Assembly: GCA_037974335.1 (NCBI GenBank)
Contig: CM075760.1
Location: forward strand, 22,429,538-22,493,537
DNA: 64,000 nucleotides
Source: Prionace glauca
Lineage: Eukaryota; Chordata; Chondrichthyes; Carcharhiniformes; Carcharhinidae
Direction of reading: 5' to 3'
Numbering within the stretch: the stretch's first letter is position 1; each line of letters begins with the position of its first letter. This document shows, one piece after another, positions 1-10,920 of the stretch. A program made the translations under genes and the position numbers. The notes beneath the pieces were generated by a model that was not told the DNA's origin, ran no database searches, and saw only the letters and a list, made by a program, of their open reading frames with translations.

Positions 1-533
1 CGGAATTTATGCGCCTGAATGTTTCAAACCCCTAATAAAAAAGGGACAAGAGTCACGAACAGATAATTCCTGATTCTCATCCTTTTAAATGTATTTGACT
101 TTGTTTAAAAGCTGACGATAGTCGATCTCAAAATTGTGACCTGTATTACCCGGTGATTCGATTGGTTCTGTTGGTCAGTTATATTTTCAATTCAGTGATG
201 TTCAAGGTCAGAAATATTCAATTCATAATGAAGTCACATGTGTTAAATAATGTATTGATACGAAATATTGAAACGAATAGTGATTACAATGAACTTTGAT
301 AAAGTATTATCTGGACTCGAAACGTCCGCCCTTTTCACTCCTTATAAGTGCTGTCAGACATTGTGAGATTTTGGAGCATTTCCTCTTTTCCCATCCGCAG
401 TAATTTGCTTTTATCACTGAGGACATTTGGTTGAGATTATTTGAAGAAAGATGAAAATGATGCATTAACGAATGGGCAAAAATTAGTGCTCTCTTAGATA
501 TTTGGGAGACGGAAGCTTCCCCTTCGCCAGACA
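1..533. other. AT-rich flank with a dispersed-repeat end
   Basis: No gene is visible. Bases about 309-415 resemble a repeat end common in sharks, starting near 'ctcgaaacgt' and ending near 'cagtaatttgctttt'. The remainder is AT-rich and unrecognised. Confidence 0.45.
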
Positions 534-606
534 GCCGAAACAGCTCAGTTGGGAGAGCGTTAGACTGAAGATCTAAAGGTCCCAGGTTCAATCCCGGGTT
601 TCGGCA
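534..606 (+). tRNA. tRNA-Phe (GAA)
   Basis: A 73-nt cloverleaf. Acceptor strands GCCGAAA and TTTCGGC pair fully, with discriminator A. The anticodon loop holds GAA in the stem-loop 'agactgaagatct'. The B box 'ggttcaatcc' is intact. Position 8 reads C where T is usual. It is likely functional and is the first member of the tRNA cluster. Confidence 0.93.
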
Positions 607-1002
607 GTATTCCGTTGCTGGTTTTCTGTGCTATCTGCTAATTAGGAGCACATTTTGTCTCGCACAGTCTTCAAACATCAGTTCACACAAATTGCAACAG
701 ACCAAATACCCATCGCAATTTCCACCCTGCCAGATGTTGTTATATTTCCTCCTTGTTGGATTCCAGTTTTTTAAAAACTTCCTCTATTTCTAAACATTCC
801 CAATGTTAATGAAAGGTGATGGAGGTGAAGGTTTATCTTTGTTTCCTGATGCACACATGCCATGTAACGTCCTGAGTTTTTCCAACCTCATCACATTTCA
901 GTGCAGATGTCAGGTCCGCTTTTACATGGCAGTGAAAATACATTTAGTTGACCTGCTGTTTCATCCAAAACAATGTATATTTGCATTACCTCTTTTGATT
1001 CC
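607..1002. other. Intergenic, no feature seen
   Basis: T-rich spacer downstream of tRNA-Phe. I recognise neither a coding nor a repeat signature. Confidence 0.4.
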
Positions 1003-1286
1003 TCCAGAAGAAGGCCATTCGGCCCATCGAGTCCGCACCCACAACAATCCCACCCACGCCCTATTCCCCGTAAAGACACATATTTACCCTTCTAATCCCT
1101 CTGACACTAGGATCAATTTAGCATGGCCAATCAAACTAACCCACGCATCTTTGAAGCCTGAACACCTGGAGGAAACCCACGGAGGCATGGGGAGAACGTG
1201 CAAACTCTGCACAGACGGTGACCCGAGAACCTGAGTCCCTGGCGCTGTGAGACATCAGTGCTAATCACTGTGCTACCGCGCTGTCC
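1003..1286 (-). mobile_element. tRNA-headed SINE, near full length
   Basis: On the minus strand it runs from a tRNA-like head ('gtagcacagtgattagcac'), through a core with 'gcacgttctcccc' and 'gggtttcctccagg', to a tail ending 'gatgggccgaatggcc' that resembles a CR1-type LINE 3' end. This is the typical elasmobranch tRNA-derived SINE layout. The 5' head lies at the high-coordinate end. Confidence 0.85.
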
Positions 1287-1881
1287 TTTCTACTGCATTC
1301 AATGTTACTGCAATTCACTCCATTCAAAGTATTAGCATCAATCTGTGATAAACCATCCTGTGGTAATTCTGCTGAATAACATTAAATTATCACCGTTAAT
1401 GGACCATGCAACGTTGGACGCCTTTGATTTGAAACTTTGCTGCTTTTCTGGGTGAACTCCAGCTCTCCATTCCTCCCGCAATGTCACCGCTCAAACTGAG
1501 TCTTTCTCCTTCCCACATTATTAAACTCACAGTTACTGGTTTCTGAATGAAAACTGCCTCCACTTCACTGGGGGTGGGAGACTTTACCAGTTCATTCAAG
1601 TAAACGTTTTCTTGTCATTGAATCAGAGATTTGGGCACAGATCTGCGAGATTTTTGTGTCGGTAGAAACAATAAATTTTCCCCCATTAACAGCCAGACTT
1701 TAACCCGTATCAGTATTTTGAATCATCAGCACTTTCTAGCCTATCGCTCTCTTATTTTCTTGTTGCTTCTTTACATGTGACTTTTCCAATTCAGGCGCAA
1801 GCAAGGGAATCTTCCCCACACTGATTCTGACAGTTGTTGACCTGAAGGAACACAGGATTGTTGTACAGCAATAAATCTACA
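1287..1881. repeat. tRNA-flank duplicon, copy 1
   Basis: Bases about 1430-1690 resemble 7985-8250 in the same orientation. Shared blocks include 'ctgggtgaa', 'gctcaaactgagtct', 'aaactgcctcca' and 'cagatctgcgagat'. This suggests the tRNA cluster expanded with its flanks. I see no gene here. Confidence 0.6.
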
Positions 1882-1953
1882 TCCTCTGAGCGGGGATCGA
1901 ACCCGGGCTGTGGCAGTGAAAACGTCAAATCCTAACCACTAGACCACCAGGGA
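1882..1953 (-). tRNA. tRNA-Glu (TTC)
   Basis: A 72-nt minus-strand tRNA with 5' acceptor TCCCTGG, A box 'tggtctagtgg', anticodon TTC and B box 'ggttcgatccc'. The 3' acceptor strand reads TCAGAGG, leaving one C-A mismatch and a terminal wobble. It is either a functional minor variant or an early pseudogene. Confidence 0.82.
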
Positions 1954-2290
1954 AGATGACACAAGGTCTTTAAAATATTCATTTATCAATGACTCACCTG
2001 CTTTTTAATGTATTTCAGGCTTTTTATTCACCAATTGCAAGTTTATCCTTCACATTTTATCCTTCACAAAGACCTTGTCTTTCTCAAAACTGAGTATGTC
2101 ATGTCTCTATCAGATGAGAAAACACCACGCTGGTTAGTAATATGCTGTGTACACTCTCTCAGTAATGACTGAACTGGGCCCAGTCTGCATTCATATTAGT
2201 ACAGGTGCTGTATCGATATCTGGTGCATTCGGCTCTGTCTCTGTGTTACTGCACAAAACCCATCCCTCATTTATATTACAACAGATCATA
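1954..2290. other. Intergenic, no feature seen
   Basis: AT-rich spacer between tRNA-Glu and a SINE tail. Nothing is recognised. Confidence 0.4.
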
Positions 2291-2466
2291 TTAGTTGGAT
2301 TGGCCATGCAAAATTGCCCATTATTTTCCCGTTGAATATGTGGATTAGCCATGGTAAATGGGTGGGGCTAATGGGGATAGGGCAGAGGGGAGGACCTGGG
2401 TGGGATGCAGACTCAGTGGGCCAGATAGCCTTTCTTCTGAACTGTAGGAATTCTATGGTTCTATGT
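2291..2466 (+). mobile_element. SINE 3' fragment
   Basis: A 5'-truncated SINE body beginning at the 'gattggccatgc' core and ending in 'tgtaggaattctatgg', the CR1-like tail that SINEs of this group share with their partner LINE. Confidence 0.75.
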
Positions 2467-3114
2467 CGAAGAAATATCATAGACATTTGCGTGCTTATTT
2501 ATTTTAAATAATCTATTTTCTAATAACCCCCTTTGGTGAAATGATTTTTTCAAGCAATTCCCTTCAGTTTTCCCAGTGATAACCTTCAGCCCATCTCTGC
2601 CGTCCCTGAATACATGGAAACACCAAACAGTTCATGTGTTTCAACTGAAGAACATTTAAGATGTAAGCATTTATTGACAACCATTCTGTTGTGTGTTCTT
2701 GCAAACAAAATGATTTCAGCCTCACTATTTTGTTCCCGGTGTTGATTTATCTGTCTTTAGAGATCTGCTGGAAAACGGATAGACTGACAATGTGTGACAG
2801 CAATACTCACAACGGTTTCAACTCTCTTCAGTTCAGCAACACATTGTTAATCAATGTTCCTTTCTTTTGCCAAGGTGCATGAACCAAAATGTTTGCCTTC
2901 ATTCGGATTTTTTAACATGCATAAAAAGGACAATAACCATATAATTTGCAAGAAAAGATGAAGTCATCTTGTTTGTTCAGAGACTGTGATTCATGTCCCT
3001 CAGCACACGGTTTAATTGTTCCAATGGGGACATTAGAAGATTTATAAATAGGAATTTTCACTGTGTGTGCAATATTGTTTAACTGGGAGTGGTCTCTAGT
3101 ACAGTCAGCGATCA
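2467..3114. other. Upstream region of the GPR139-like gene
   Basis: AT-rich sequence before the receptor's first coding exon. It may hold a promoter and 5' UTR. I could not identify a TATA box or start site with confidence. Confidence 0.3.
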
Positions 3115-3226
3115 TTGAATTTCAGAGCCATGTTCTGGATTATACCACTTGAGCTTCGTATTCTTTGGGTATTTTACGATATCCAAAGGATTTACTACCC
3201 GATCCTTGCCGTAGTTGGTGTCACTG
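3115..3226 (+). CDS. GPR139-like receptor, coding exon 1
   Basis: This exon encodes the N-terminus and the start of TM1, ending ...YYPILAVVGVT. Exon 1 has Met codons at 3115 and 3130, and the upstream one is taken here. The exon ends one base into a codon at a strong GTAAGT donor (3227). Joining it to the acceptor at 4349 makes a Val codon and gives ...VGVTVNVLTILILSR, a continuous TM1. This matches the two-exon layout I know for elasmobranch GPR139-like receptors. The short, little-conserved N-terminus has no signal peptide. Confidence 0.8.
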
Positions 3227-4349
3227 GTAAGTCATATTTCTCTGTGTTCATTGTCCTTGTCCATGTTACCCAGTTATTGATATCATTCTGTGTAACCTTC
3301 ATGGTTTGTTGCTGTGAATGAACTGGAAACATTTCTCGTTGCCACACAGCTATCCTCACACTACCTAACATTCACTTTCAATCTTTCCACTTTACGGTTG
3401 TTGTTATGTAACATGATTTCCAGTATTATGTTTCACAGCCAATTCCAAATCAGCTGATTTAACATCTTCAACTGCACAGCCTTCAGCACAATCAAAGCAG
3501 AGTCATCCAGACCAGAAACATTTGCTCCAAACCTACTGGCACCATTGTGTCCCCCATATACAAATCTGAAGAAGGCAGCAAATTGGAGACTTTATTAACT
3601 GGTGAATGTGGCTTCTTGCTACATCATTGCGGGGCTTTTAAGAACATAAGAAATAGGAGCAGGAGTAGGCCATCTGGCCCTTCGAGCCTGCCCCGCCATT
3701 CAATAAGATCATGGCTGATCTGTCGTGACTCAGCTCCACCTTCCCGCCCTCTCCCCATAACCCTTAATCCCTTCTCTTATCAAAAACCCATCAACCCGTT
3801 TCTTAAAAATATTTAGCGAGGCAGCCTCCACCACTTCAACGGGCAGAGAATTCCAGAGATTCACCACCCTTTGAGTGAAGAAGTTCCTCCTCAACTCTGT
3901 TCTAAACCGCCCCCCCTTTATCTTGAGGCTGTGCCCCCTAGTCCTACTGTCTTTTTTGAGCGGGAACAGTCTCTCCACCTCTATCCTATCCATCCCATTC
4001 ATCATCTTATACGTCTCAATGAGATCTCCCCTCATTCTTCTAAACTCTAACGAGTACAAGCCTAGTTTATTCAGCCTCTCCTCATAGCTCAATCCCCTCA
4101 ACTCCGGTATCAGCCGAGTAAACCTCCTCTGCACTCCCTCCAGGGCCAAAACATCCTTGCGCAGGTGCGGCGCCCAAAACTGCACACAGTACTCCTGCTG
4201 TGAACTTTGTCTCGAGCAGAATAGGTGAATTCAGTCTATTCCGGGGTGGATTTAATAAAAATGTTTCAGCTGTTCCCAAGGATCCTGAGAGATTGCTTCT
4301 CTTGTGCTCAGTCTAAAACACGAATAAATTGTGTTTCTCTTCCTTACAG
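3227..4349 (+). other. Intron of the GPR139-like gene
   Basis: A GT...AG intron with donor GTAAGT and acceptor 'ttccttacag', interrupting the gene in phase 1. About half of it is an antisense CR1 LINE 3' fragment, with AT-rich sequence on both sides. Confidence 0.8.
3639..4195 (-). mobile_element. CR1 LINE 3' fragment, young
   Basis: A 5'-truncated CR1 copy, antisense in the receptor intron. Its 3' end at the left shows the family's terminal repeats 'cttatgttctta'. It keeps an open frame of about 150 residues from the C-terminal reverse-transcriptase protein (LALEGVQRRFTRLIPELRG ... LWNSLPVEVVEAA). That translation is identical to the matching part of the copy at 27874-28623, so both inserted recently. 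Confidence 0.92.
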
Positions 4350-5245
4350 TGAATGTATTGACGATTCTTATCCTGTCACGAGGGAAGTGTGGTCTTTCCA
4401 GAAGTGTGATATATTACCTCATTTCCATGTCAGCAGCGGATCTACTGGTCATTATCACCGATCTCATTTTGAGGCAAATTCCCACGAAGTTAAATTTTTT
4501 ATTCATTTACCACATTAAAATATGTAATATCCATGCTGTGCTGCTTTATGCAGTCACTGATTGCTCTGTCTGGTTCACTGTCTCTTTTACCTTTGATCGA
4601 TTTGTGGCTATTACTTGTCAGAAGCTGAAAATAAAATACTGCACTGAGAAAACTGCAACAGTGGTTCTCGGAACTGTGAGTGTGCTATTCAGTGTAAAGA
4701 ACATTTTCTGGTATTTCATGTATGGTGATAGATATGCGATTCAGAATATTCCCCATTTTTGTCATGTTGGCAATGATGCCTTCTATTCTGAAGCATGGGG
4801 AGTGGTTGAAAATCTGCATTATATTTTAACACCGTTCATTCCTTTTTTGTTGATTCTGTTGCTGAATGTTTTCACCATTAAACACATTCTAGGGTCCACC
4901 AAATTCCGCAGGAGACTTCAGAGTCACAAGCGTATGGATAGTTCAAAGGACCCAGAGACAGTGAAGAGAAGAAAATCCATTATCTTACTATTTGCTCTAT
5001 CATTAAATTTTATCCTACTATGGTCAGTGTTACTTATCCACTCCTTTTGTCAACGATTATATAATTTAAACTTAATTCATTTTTATATTCCTGCATTTGT
5101 GCGGGAATTGGGATTTATGCTCCAACTCCTGAGTTGCTGCACCAATACATACATTTACGCAGTGACCCAGACACAATTCAGAGAGGATCTAAAGAATGTG
5201 ATCAGATCTCCATTTACTGCAATTGTGAAATTACTTACAGAATAA
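4350..5245 (+). CDS. GPR139-like class A GPCR, coding exon 2
   Basis: This exon encodes the rest of a seven-helix receptor of about 335 residues including exon 1. In order it shows TM1 (NVLTILILSR), TM2 (YYLISMSAADLLVIITDLIL) and extracellular loop 1. TM3 ends in TFDRFVAI, with DRF for the class A DRY. TM4 and TM5 (LTPFIPFLLILLLNVFTI) follow. A basic third loop (KRRKS) leads to TM6 (IILLFALSLNFILLWSVLL), and TM7 carries NTYIYAV in place of NPxxY. Cysteines in TM3 (ICNIH) and loop 2 (HFCHV) can form the usual disulfide. The family acts at the plasma membrane; GPR139 itself is a neuronal Gq-coupled receptor for aromatic amino acids, but the ligand here is unknown. The stop codon overlaps an AATAAA. 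The gene looks intact. Confidence 0.9.
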
Positions 5246-5659
5246 ACATATTTTTCGTTAGAACAGGGTGATTATCTCGTGTTCTGAACAAAACAATATC
5301 TCAGTGAATCATACACAGTGTAGACATATTTTGTGTCACCATTTCTGATTAAAACGTGTATTGAAATTGTAAAAACAAATTAAAAAAATGAATTGAGCCA
5401 AGAAAAAATCCGGATTCAAATCAGCTAATACTAATGAACCAGCCTGGACATCATGTTGACCTCCAGTTTTGTACCATTCTGTTAACTTGAGCGAATGTTT
5501 GCATTTCACTTCAGCTGCAACACAACTCCCTCACTGAAATGAATCTCAAAACTCAACCCCCGTGAACTCTCTTCACAATTCCACCCCACCTCAACACATC
5601 CCCACCCTCCCCCTCAGCTCGACCCTCAGCCCAAACAGTCCCGCGCCCTTTGCACAGTA
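5246..5659. other. 3' flank of the receptor gene
   Basis: AT-rich then C-rich sequence after the receptor stop. AATAAA overlaps the stop and AATTAAA-like strings follow near 5350-5390, so the 3' UTR is probably short. No other gene is seen. Confidence 0.4.
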
Positions 5660-5872
5660 TTCATGATTGGATTTAGCAATGGTGAATTGAACAGATTGGA
5701 CTAGAGATTCATGGATGAATGGATTATTCGGCAAAGGCGGTTGAAAATCTTCCCCAATAGGTGTAGACAAAGGTCATGGGTAGAGGAGGGCACTCATAAT
5801 GTTGAAATGCAGCGTGAGCTCGTTGGGTCAAAGGGCCTGTTTCCCATGCTGTGTTTTTCTTTATTCTTTGGT
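5660..5872 (+). mobile_element. LINE/SINE 3' end fragment
   Basis: It ends with a 'gggtcaaagggcctgtttcc' stretch typical of CR1-related tails. The upstream part is diverged. Family assignment is uncertain. Confidence 0.5.
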
Positions 5873-5899
5873 CAAAATGTTAGCGCTAAACTTCCAAGG

Positions 5900-6850
5900 A
5901 TTTAGGGTCGGTGCTAGACTGCAGCTTGAGACATAATGTTGGAGTGGCAGTGATTGCATTTAGTAAAACTCAATGGCAGTATTTGACAATGCACTTCGTA
6001 CAATTCAATTAAAAAACCTCAGCCGAATGCGCATTTAATTCCACTACCCTCGTGGATTTTGCAGCATGTGTGAGAGATCAAAGTTAGTTTGTGCCCCAAA
6101 TGCACTGGAGTGTTGAAGTGAAATAAGCAAATACATATATTAAAGATGCATAGAACAGAATATAAGCAAGGTTGGTCTTTGTTTGTGAAGGGTCTGAAAA
6201 GAAATAATTGTTAAAAAAATTCAGAGAAAAATAGATTCATCTTCAGTTATGAATAAATTTTTTGAATGAATTCTGAACAAGTATTTAAAATGATAAAATA
6301 GAACGTAATGGAATGATTAGCCGAAAACAGACATCTTTATTAGCAGGAATAACAAAGTAAGTATTCTATTCATAACCATTCCACGCCGTAAGTTACTGGA
6401 AAATATGTAAACGCCTTTTTATTCACTTTTTGCTACCCTTAAAAAAAACTCTGAAAACCTTTTTCACTGTAAACGTGATTATAGTGATCCAGTTTCACCA
6501 TCTGCTGGCGACTCACAGCGCTGGTCTCATGTGTCAGCGTTCAGTCGCTGGATGCCTGCACTTGGGAACCATTTGCTCAAGTGTGGATATTGGACAAAAT
6601 TGTCTGGGATTGAAGTTTCCAACAGGAGCTGGGCTGGTCAGTTTGCCATTTTATCAGCAGTCACTGCACAGGAATTCTATTTCTCTTTCCCATGGGAGAT
6701 AGTGCCTAGAGATTGGAGATGTATATTTAACACATGTATTTGTACATTCGGTGGCGTTATGAAACGCAAATCTAATTTTGAGTGGGAGTGGCTGAAATTT
6801 CCTGAACTCTGCCATTCACCTGTCACAGATTATCACTTTTAATCTCACAT
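5900..6850 (+). repeat. Duplicon A (paralogous to 10060-10920)
   Basis: A non-coding block whose order of short matches recurs at 10060-10920 in the same orientation, including 'atgcatagaaca'/'atacacagaaca', 'gtgatccagtttcaccatctgctgg' versus a related string, and 'cagcgctggt'/'agacgctggt'. Both copies hold a CTCF-like core at the same relative place. No coding potential is convincing. Confidence 0.6.
6497..6510. promoter_or_regulatory. CTCF-like motif in duplicon A
   Basis: 'accatctgctggcg' fits the degenerate CTCF core (CCAnnTGnTGGC type). Its presence at the same place in the paralogous block at about 10.6 kb is the only further support. By eye only. Confidence 0.35.
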
Positions 6851-7121
6851 CTAACTCAACGTTGTTTATATTTCCATGAGAATTGTTTCAAAGAATGCGC
6901 TGGCCCTCGTACCTTGGTGATCGCCTTGAAATCTATCACCTTCTGAAGGTCCATCGCAGTCGGGGCGTTAAGAGAGATCCAAGCCCTCTCTTCCGTTTGT
7001 CCTCCTCTCACTTTTTCGAACGGTGAAATTTCTTAAAATATGGAGTATTACTGTCTCATTTCAGTTATGATACAAGTCCACTGCTTTTTCCTACAGTTTA
7101 TGTTAGCGAAACTTTGGGTTG
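6851..7121. other. Intergenic, no feature seen
   Basis: Mixed-composition spacer. No repeat or gene is recognised. Confidence 0.35.
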
Positions 7122-7194
7122 AAGCTCCAGCAAGAATTGAACTCGCGACCCCAGGTTCACAAGACCAGTGCTCTTACCACTGAGCTACGGAGCT
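7122..7194 (-). tRNA. tRNA-Thr (TGT)
   Basis: A 73-nt minus-strand tRNA with 5' acceptor AGCTCCG, 3' strand TGGAGCT and discriminator T. The A box region is 'tagctcagtggtaagag', the loop CTTGTGA holds TGT, and the B box is 'gagttcaattc'. One T-T mismatch lies in the anticodon stem (CTGGT/ACCTG). It is probably expressed, but may be weakened. Confidence 0.85.
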
Positions 7195-7907
7195 AAATGC
7201 TGCGAGCCCCTTGCAGTACTAATAACATTATCAGTGGATTGAGGAGCAGGATGGGGTTTGAGGTCGGAGATTTTTGATGAACAGGGAAATGTCTGAGGAG
7301 GAAAACAGGAAGTTAAAAGCCGCAACTTGAAAGTGACATGATTTGACATGTTTGCTGTGTGTGTATCTGACATGTATGTTGTGTATCTGACATGTATGTT
7401 CTTCAGAGTTTATCGTTAGTGTTACAACTCTGACTTCTCCAGCTCCGAGGCCAGTTCATCCAGCCGGAAGATTTAGATGTTGTTCCCTTCACAGACGCTG
7501 TGGGGCGATTGATTTCTGCGTTTCTCCTGAGAGGAGAGATTCAGTGGGATGAGTGTGTTTGCTCTGGAGTTTAGAATAATCAGAGATGATCTTATTGAAA
7601 CATCTGAAATAGGGAAACAGTGTGACATGAAAATCTTGAGAGGGTGTTCCCTCCGCCCCCTCCCCTGGCTAAATTATTAAGAACAAAGGAAAAATACGGC
7701 GAATGATGTAAGAGGATTTTGGAATGCTTGGGAAAGGTGAAGCTAAGAATTGAGAGATGTGATTGATGTAATTGATGACTGAGAGGGATGGATAGAAACT
7801 TTGGGGATTCAATGTAAACGTTGAAATCTGAACAAACTGAGACACCAAATAGAAAAGCCATAGTCTCTCCATGTATTTTAGGTTACGGAAAGATCAATAA
7901 TGCATGT
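7195..7907. other. Spacer with a short duplication and a LINE scrap
   Basis: A tandem pair of 'tctgacatgtatgtt' lies near 7365-7400. At about 7560-7610, 'gagtttagaataatcagaga...' resembles the CR1 C-terminal coding region (plus). Nothing else is recognised. Confidence 0.4.
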
Positions 7908-7976
7908 GCCCGGCTAGCTCAATCGAGCATGAGACTCTTAATCTCAGGGTCGTGGGTTTGAGCCCCACGTTGGACG
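7908..7976 (+). pseudogene. tRNA-Lys (CTT)-like, shortened D arm
   Basis: It matches tRNA-Lys with anticodon CTT ('gactcttaatc') and B box 'gggtttgagcccc', but is only 69 nt. The D loop is cut to four bases between GCTC and GAGC, removing part of the A box and the GG that contacts the T loop. The acceptor also has one C-A mismatch. A pseudogene or poorly folding tRNA is more likely than a functional gene. Confidence 0.75.
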
Positions 7977-8967
7977 TCGATGTTTTTAAAACTTTGACTC
8001 ATTTCTGGGTGAATTCCAGATCACCGTTCCTCCAGGAGTGCCACGGCTCAAACTGAGTCTCTCTCTCTTTTCTCCGTTGTTCATCTCACAGTTGAGAAAA
8101 CTGCCTCCAGATCACTGGAAGGCGGTGAGCTAGGCGGTGAGCTAAGCGCTGAACTCAGCGAGAGGTTTTGTTCCCATTTATTATGAGATTTAAACCCAGA
8201 TCTGCGAGATTGTGTCAGTGGAAACAACAATCATCTCCATTGTAATTCAATCACTCCAGCCTTCCATCCTATCAAAAGCCTATTTTTTCTTCCATCCTCT
8301 CTCTCTCTATTTTCCTTGGCTCTGCACTTGCTTGAAAGCCATGAAATCATCAATTTCTTCCAGTTAGGGTCAAAGATCAGCAACCTGTATCATTCCCTCT
8401 CTTTCCCTTCACAAAAAACTGTTGAAACTGATGAATCTTCCAACATTTTCCGTTTTGAGGTGGGATTTGCAGCAACTAGAATTCCTTCTTTTGGATCACA
8501 GTGAATCACTTTTCTCTGACTGAACCATAACTGTCTCAATAGTTAAAGGGCTGAGGTTTTAAATAATAAGAGCCCCAAATATGTCGCCCTGTCTGACATG
8601 AAATGAAACAAAATGAAAATTATTAATTATTTCATAAAATGCTGCTAACACAATATAAATTTCATTGTCAGCATTTGTTGTTTATCCCTATTTCCCACTG
8701 AACTAACTATTTTGTTGAGCCATTTCAGAGGGCAGTTTAGAGTCAATTACATTGTCTTAAATTCTTTCTCCAGAAATGCTGTTCCTCCTGTTGATATTTT
8801 CCAGCATTTTAAGTTTTTTTTAAGTTCCAGCATCTGCAGTAATTTGCTGTCGGCTGAAGGAGTCATTCCTGTTCTATCAAAACAATTTTTTTTCCTCGAC
8901 AAGCCGTTCTGGAGAATTTGAAAAACGCTGAAATGTACCGGTCAGATTAAGGCTGCTATTCGCATCT
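7977..8967. repeat. tRNA-flank duplicon, copy 2, and spacer
   Basis: Bases about 7985-8250 are paralogous to 1430-1690, each lying near a tRNA. Bases about 8760-8855 carry a 'ccagcatctgcagtaatttg' dispersed-repeat end. The rest is AT-rich without a gene. Confidence 0.55.
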
Positions 8968-9039
8968 TCCCTGGTGGTCTAGTGGTTAGGATTCGGCGCT
9001 CTCACCGCCGCGGCACGGGTTCGATTCCCGGTCAGGGAA
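8968..9039 (+). tRNA. tRNA-Glu (CTC)
   Basis: A 72-nt canonical tRNA. Acceptor TCCCTGG/TCAGGGA is intact, with discriminator A, the A box within 'tggtctagtggtta', loop anticodon CTC and B box 'ggttcgattcc'. One T-stem position (A for C at the start of the stem) mispairs. Likely functional. Confidence 0.92.
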
Positions 9040-9768
9040 TATAGGTTTTGTTGCTGCCGACCAGCCCAAGATTTAGCAGGGTCTGAAATTCCTTCCCGAT
9101 GGAAAACAGGAGCGATCATTGTGTCAGTTTGAACTACCTGGAGAAACAAAATAAACCCATTGGCCCAATCCTGGCAATTTATATTAACATTCACCTTGCT
9201 GCTTCCTCCTGTCAAACTGAATAATAATACATTCTACTCCACTACATTTCACTGCAGCTCACCACACTCAAAGATCATTCGCAGCCTCTGCCTCTTCTCT
9301 CGCTTCTTGTGGGAAATCTGCTGAACAACATGAGCTTTTCACAGTTCTGCTGTGATATCTGAGATTTGTATCTCACTGATCATCATTACTGTCTCCATTG
9401 CTTCATCCCAGGTCACTGTCACTACAGATATAGTCACACAGTCATTCTATCATCTGCAGCAAATGATATTCCCTTCCGTTGCTTTCACTTACATTCACCT
9501 CCAGAAACTGATTACACGGTGAGTATAATGTTCTGTTTAGCTGACAGTTTATCATCAACCCCGTTCCAGAATGGAGTAGCACCGTGTCAAAGTGGGTGGG
9601 AGTTGGTGACTCCACCAGTTCTGAAACCTCACTGAACCCCCCCGTATTTAGCCCCGTCCTCTCACCCTCCATCGCTCCAACTCCTTGATAAATGTCACTA
9701 TTAAAACTAATGATGGTGAATTAAAGACGTGGAATCGAGATTAATAAATGGTGTTGGTCTGGGGCCGG
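9040..9768. repeat. tRNA-Glu flank, inverted paralogue of the tRNA-Gln flank
   Basis: The reverse complement of about 9095-9215 resembles 12715-12800: both share 'aggaggaa.cagcaagg', 'gggtttattttg'/'gggactgatattt', 'gttcaaa.tg.cacaa'. A duplicated tRNA block in opposite orientation is the simplest reading. No gene is seen. Confidence 0.5.
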
Positions 9769-9897
9769 GGCGTGGAGTGGGGGGTGGGGGGGGGGGGGGT
9801 GGGAAGGTGGTGGCTGGTGTAGCATTTGTTGGGGGATGGAGGTGGGGGGGAGGGAGGCGCTGGGGGCGCAGGGGGGGAGGGGTGCGGAGGGCATGGG
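9769..9897 (+). repeat. G-rich tract with quadruplex potential
   Basis: About 130 bases are dominated by G runs on the plus strand, including a run of about thirteen G and many G3-G7 runs separated by one to five bases. This comfortably satisfies the G3+N1-7 quadruplex rule many times over. Open frames here are low-complexity artefacts. Confidence 0.75.
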
Positions 9898-10059
9898 AAA
9901 TTGTGATGGATACTGAGATGATAATGTCCATGAAACACTCGCTCCAAACACCCATTGAGTTACATTCAGAGTCAGATTGCAGCTCGGAACAGAAAATTGG
10001 ATTGCCTGCGATTAGACTTAATAAAATCCCGTGTCAGCATTCGACAGTGAGATTGGAAT

Positions 10060-10920
10060 AATGAGCTAATAACTCAAATCAGTGCACAGTTAGTCATTTT
10101 GAGACACTCATGGAATTTGCAGTGTGTGTTAGAGATCAGAGTGAGTTAGGGCTCGAATTGTGCTGAATTAAACATTATAACAAGCAACTACATTTTAAAT
10201 ATACACAGAACACAATATAGAGGCAGGGTTCGGCTGGATTTCTAAACGGACTAAGGAAGAAAAATGAGCACCGAGGAATAGAAAATCCAGCGAAAAGTAA
10301 ATATGTGTCCAATTATAATGAAATATTATTTGATAATGTCTGGATGAGAGAATAGACAAATCTTTAAATCACTAAAATGCAAGGTTACACAATAATTAGC
10401 TTGTAATCGACATGTTCACTAGCCGGAAGGCAAGTATTAAATTCGCCATCCTTGGCCAGATTTCCCTGTAAATGTTACTCACAGAGATATTAACGCCATT
10501 CAGAACTAATTGTTGCCATTCCATGGAAACAGGGAAATAATTATTCCTCAAACCTGCTGCACGAACCTTGCGATTAAAGTGATACAACACCACCATCTGC
10601 TGGTGGACCACTGTAACTGCAGACGCTGGTGCTTTTGAGTCTGCGAACCGGTTACTGAAATATGAATATTGAACGATATTGTCCGAGATTGGAGATTATA
10701 GAAGGATCTCGGCTGGCGCATTCGCCCTTTTTATAACCAGACACCGTAGATAAACCGTGTTCTTCATTTCCCATTGACAGTTAATGTCTGGAGATTGAAG
10801 TTGGGATTATTTGAAACTTCAAATTGTACATTCGATGCAGTTATCAGACGTTAATCAAATTCAGAATCTTAGTGGGTAAACATTTCTGCCCTCTGCAATT
10901 CGTTTGTCAGACATTTTCAC
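10060..10920 (+). repeat. Duplicon B (paralogous to 5900-6850)
   Basis: Second copy of the non-coding block described at 5.9 kb, moderately diverged, and again placed between tRNA genes. The CTCF-like core lies at 10591-10606. Confidence 0.6.
10591..10606. promoter_or_regulatory. CTCF-like motif in duplicon B
   Basis: 'caccatctgctggtgg' fits the CTCF core and is also partly palindromic. It aligns in position with the site at 6497. Confidence 0.4.

Noticed and set aside
4082-4518. Alternative frames overlapping the receptor's second exon
   Set aside because: They overlap the CR1 fragment and the true receptor frame without any recognisable domain.
9707-10061. Proline- or glycine-rich frames near 9.8 kb
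   Set aside because: Both are readings of a G-rich low-complexity tract.
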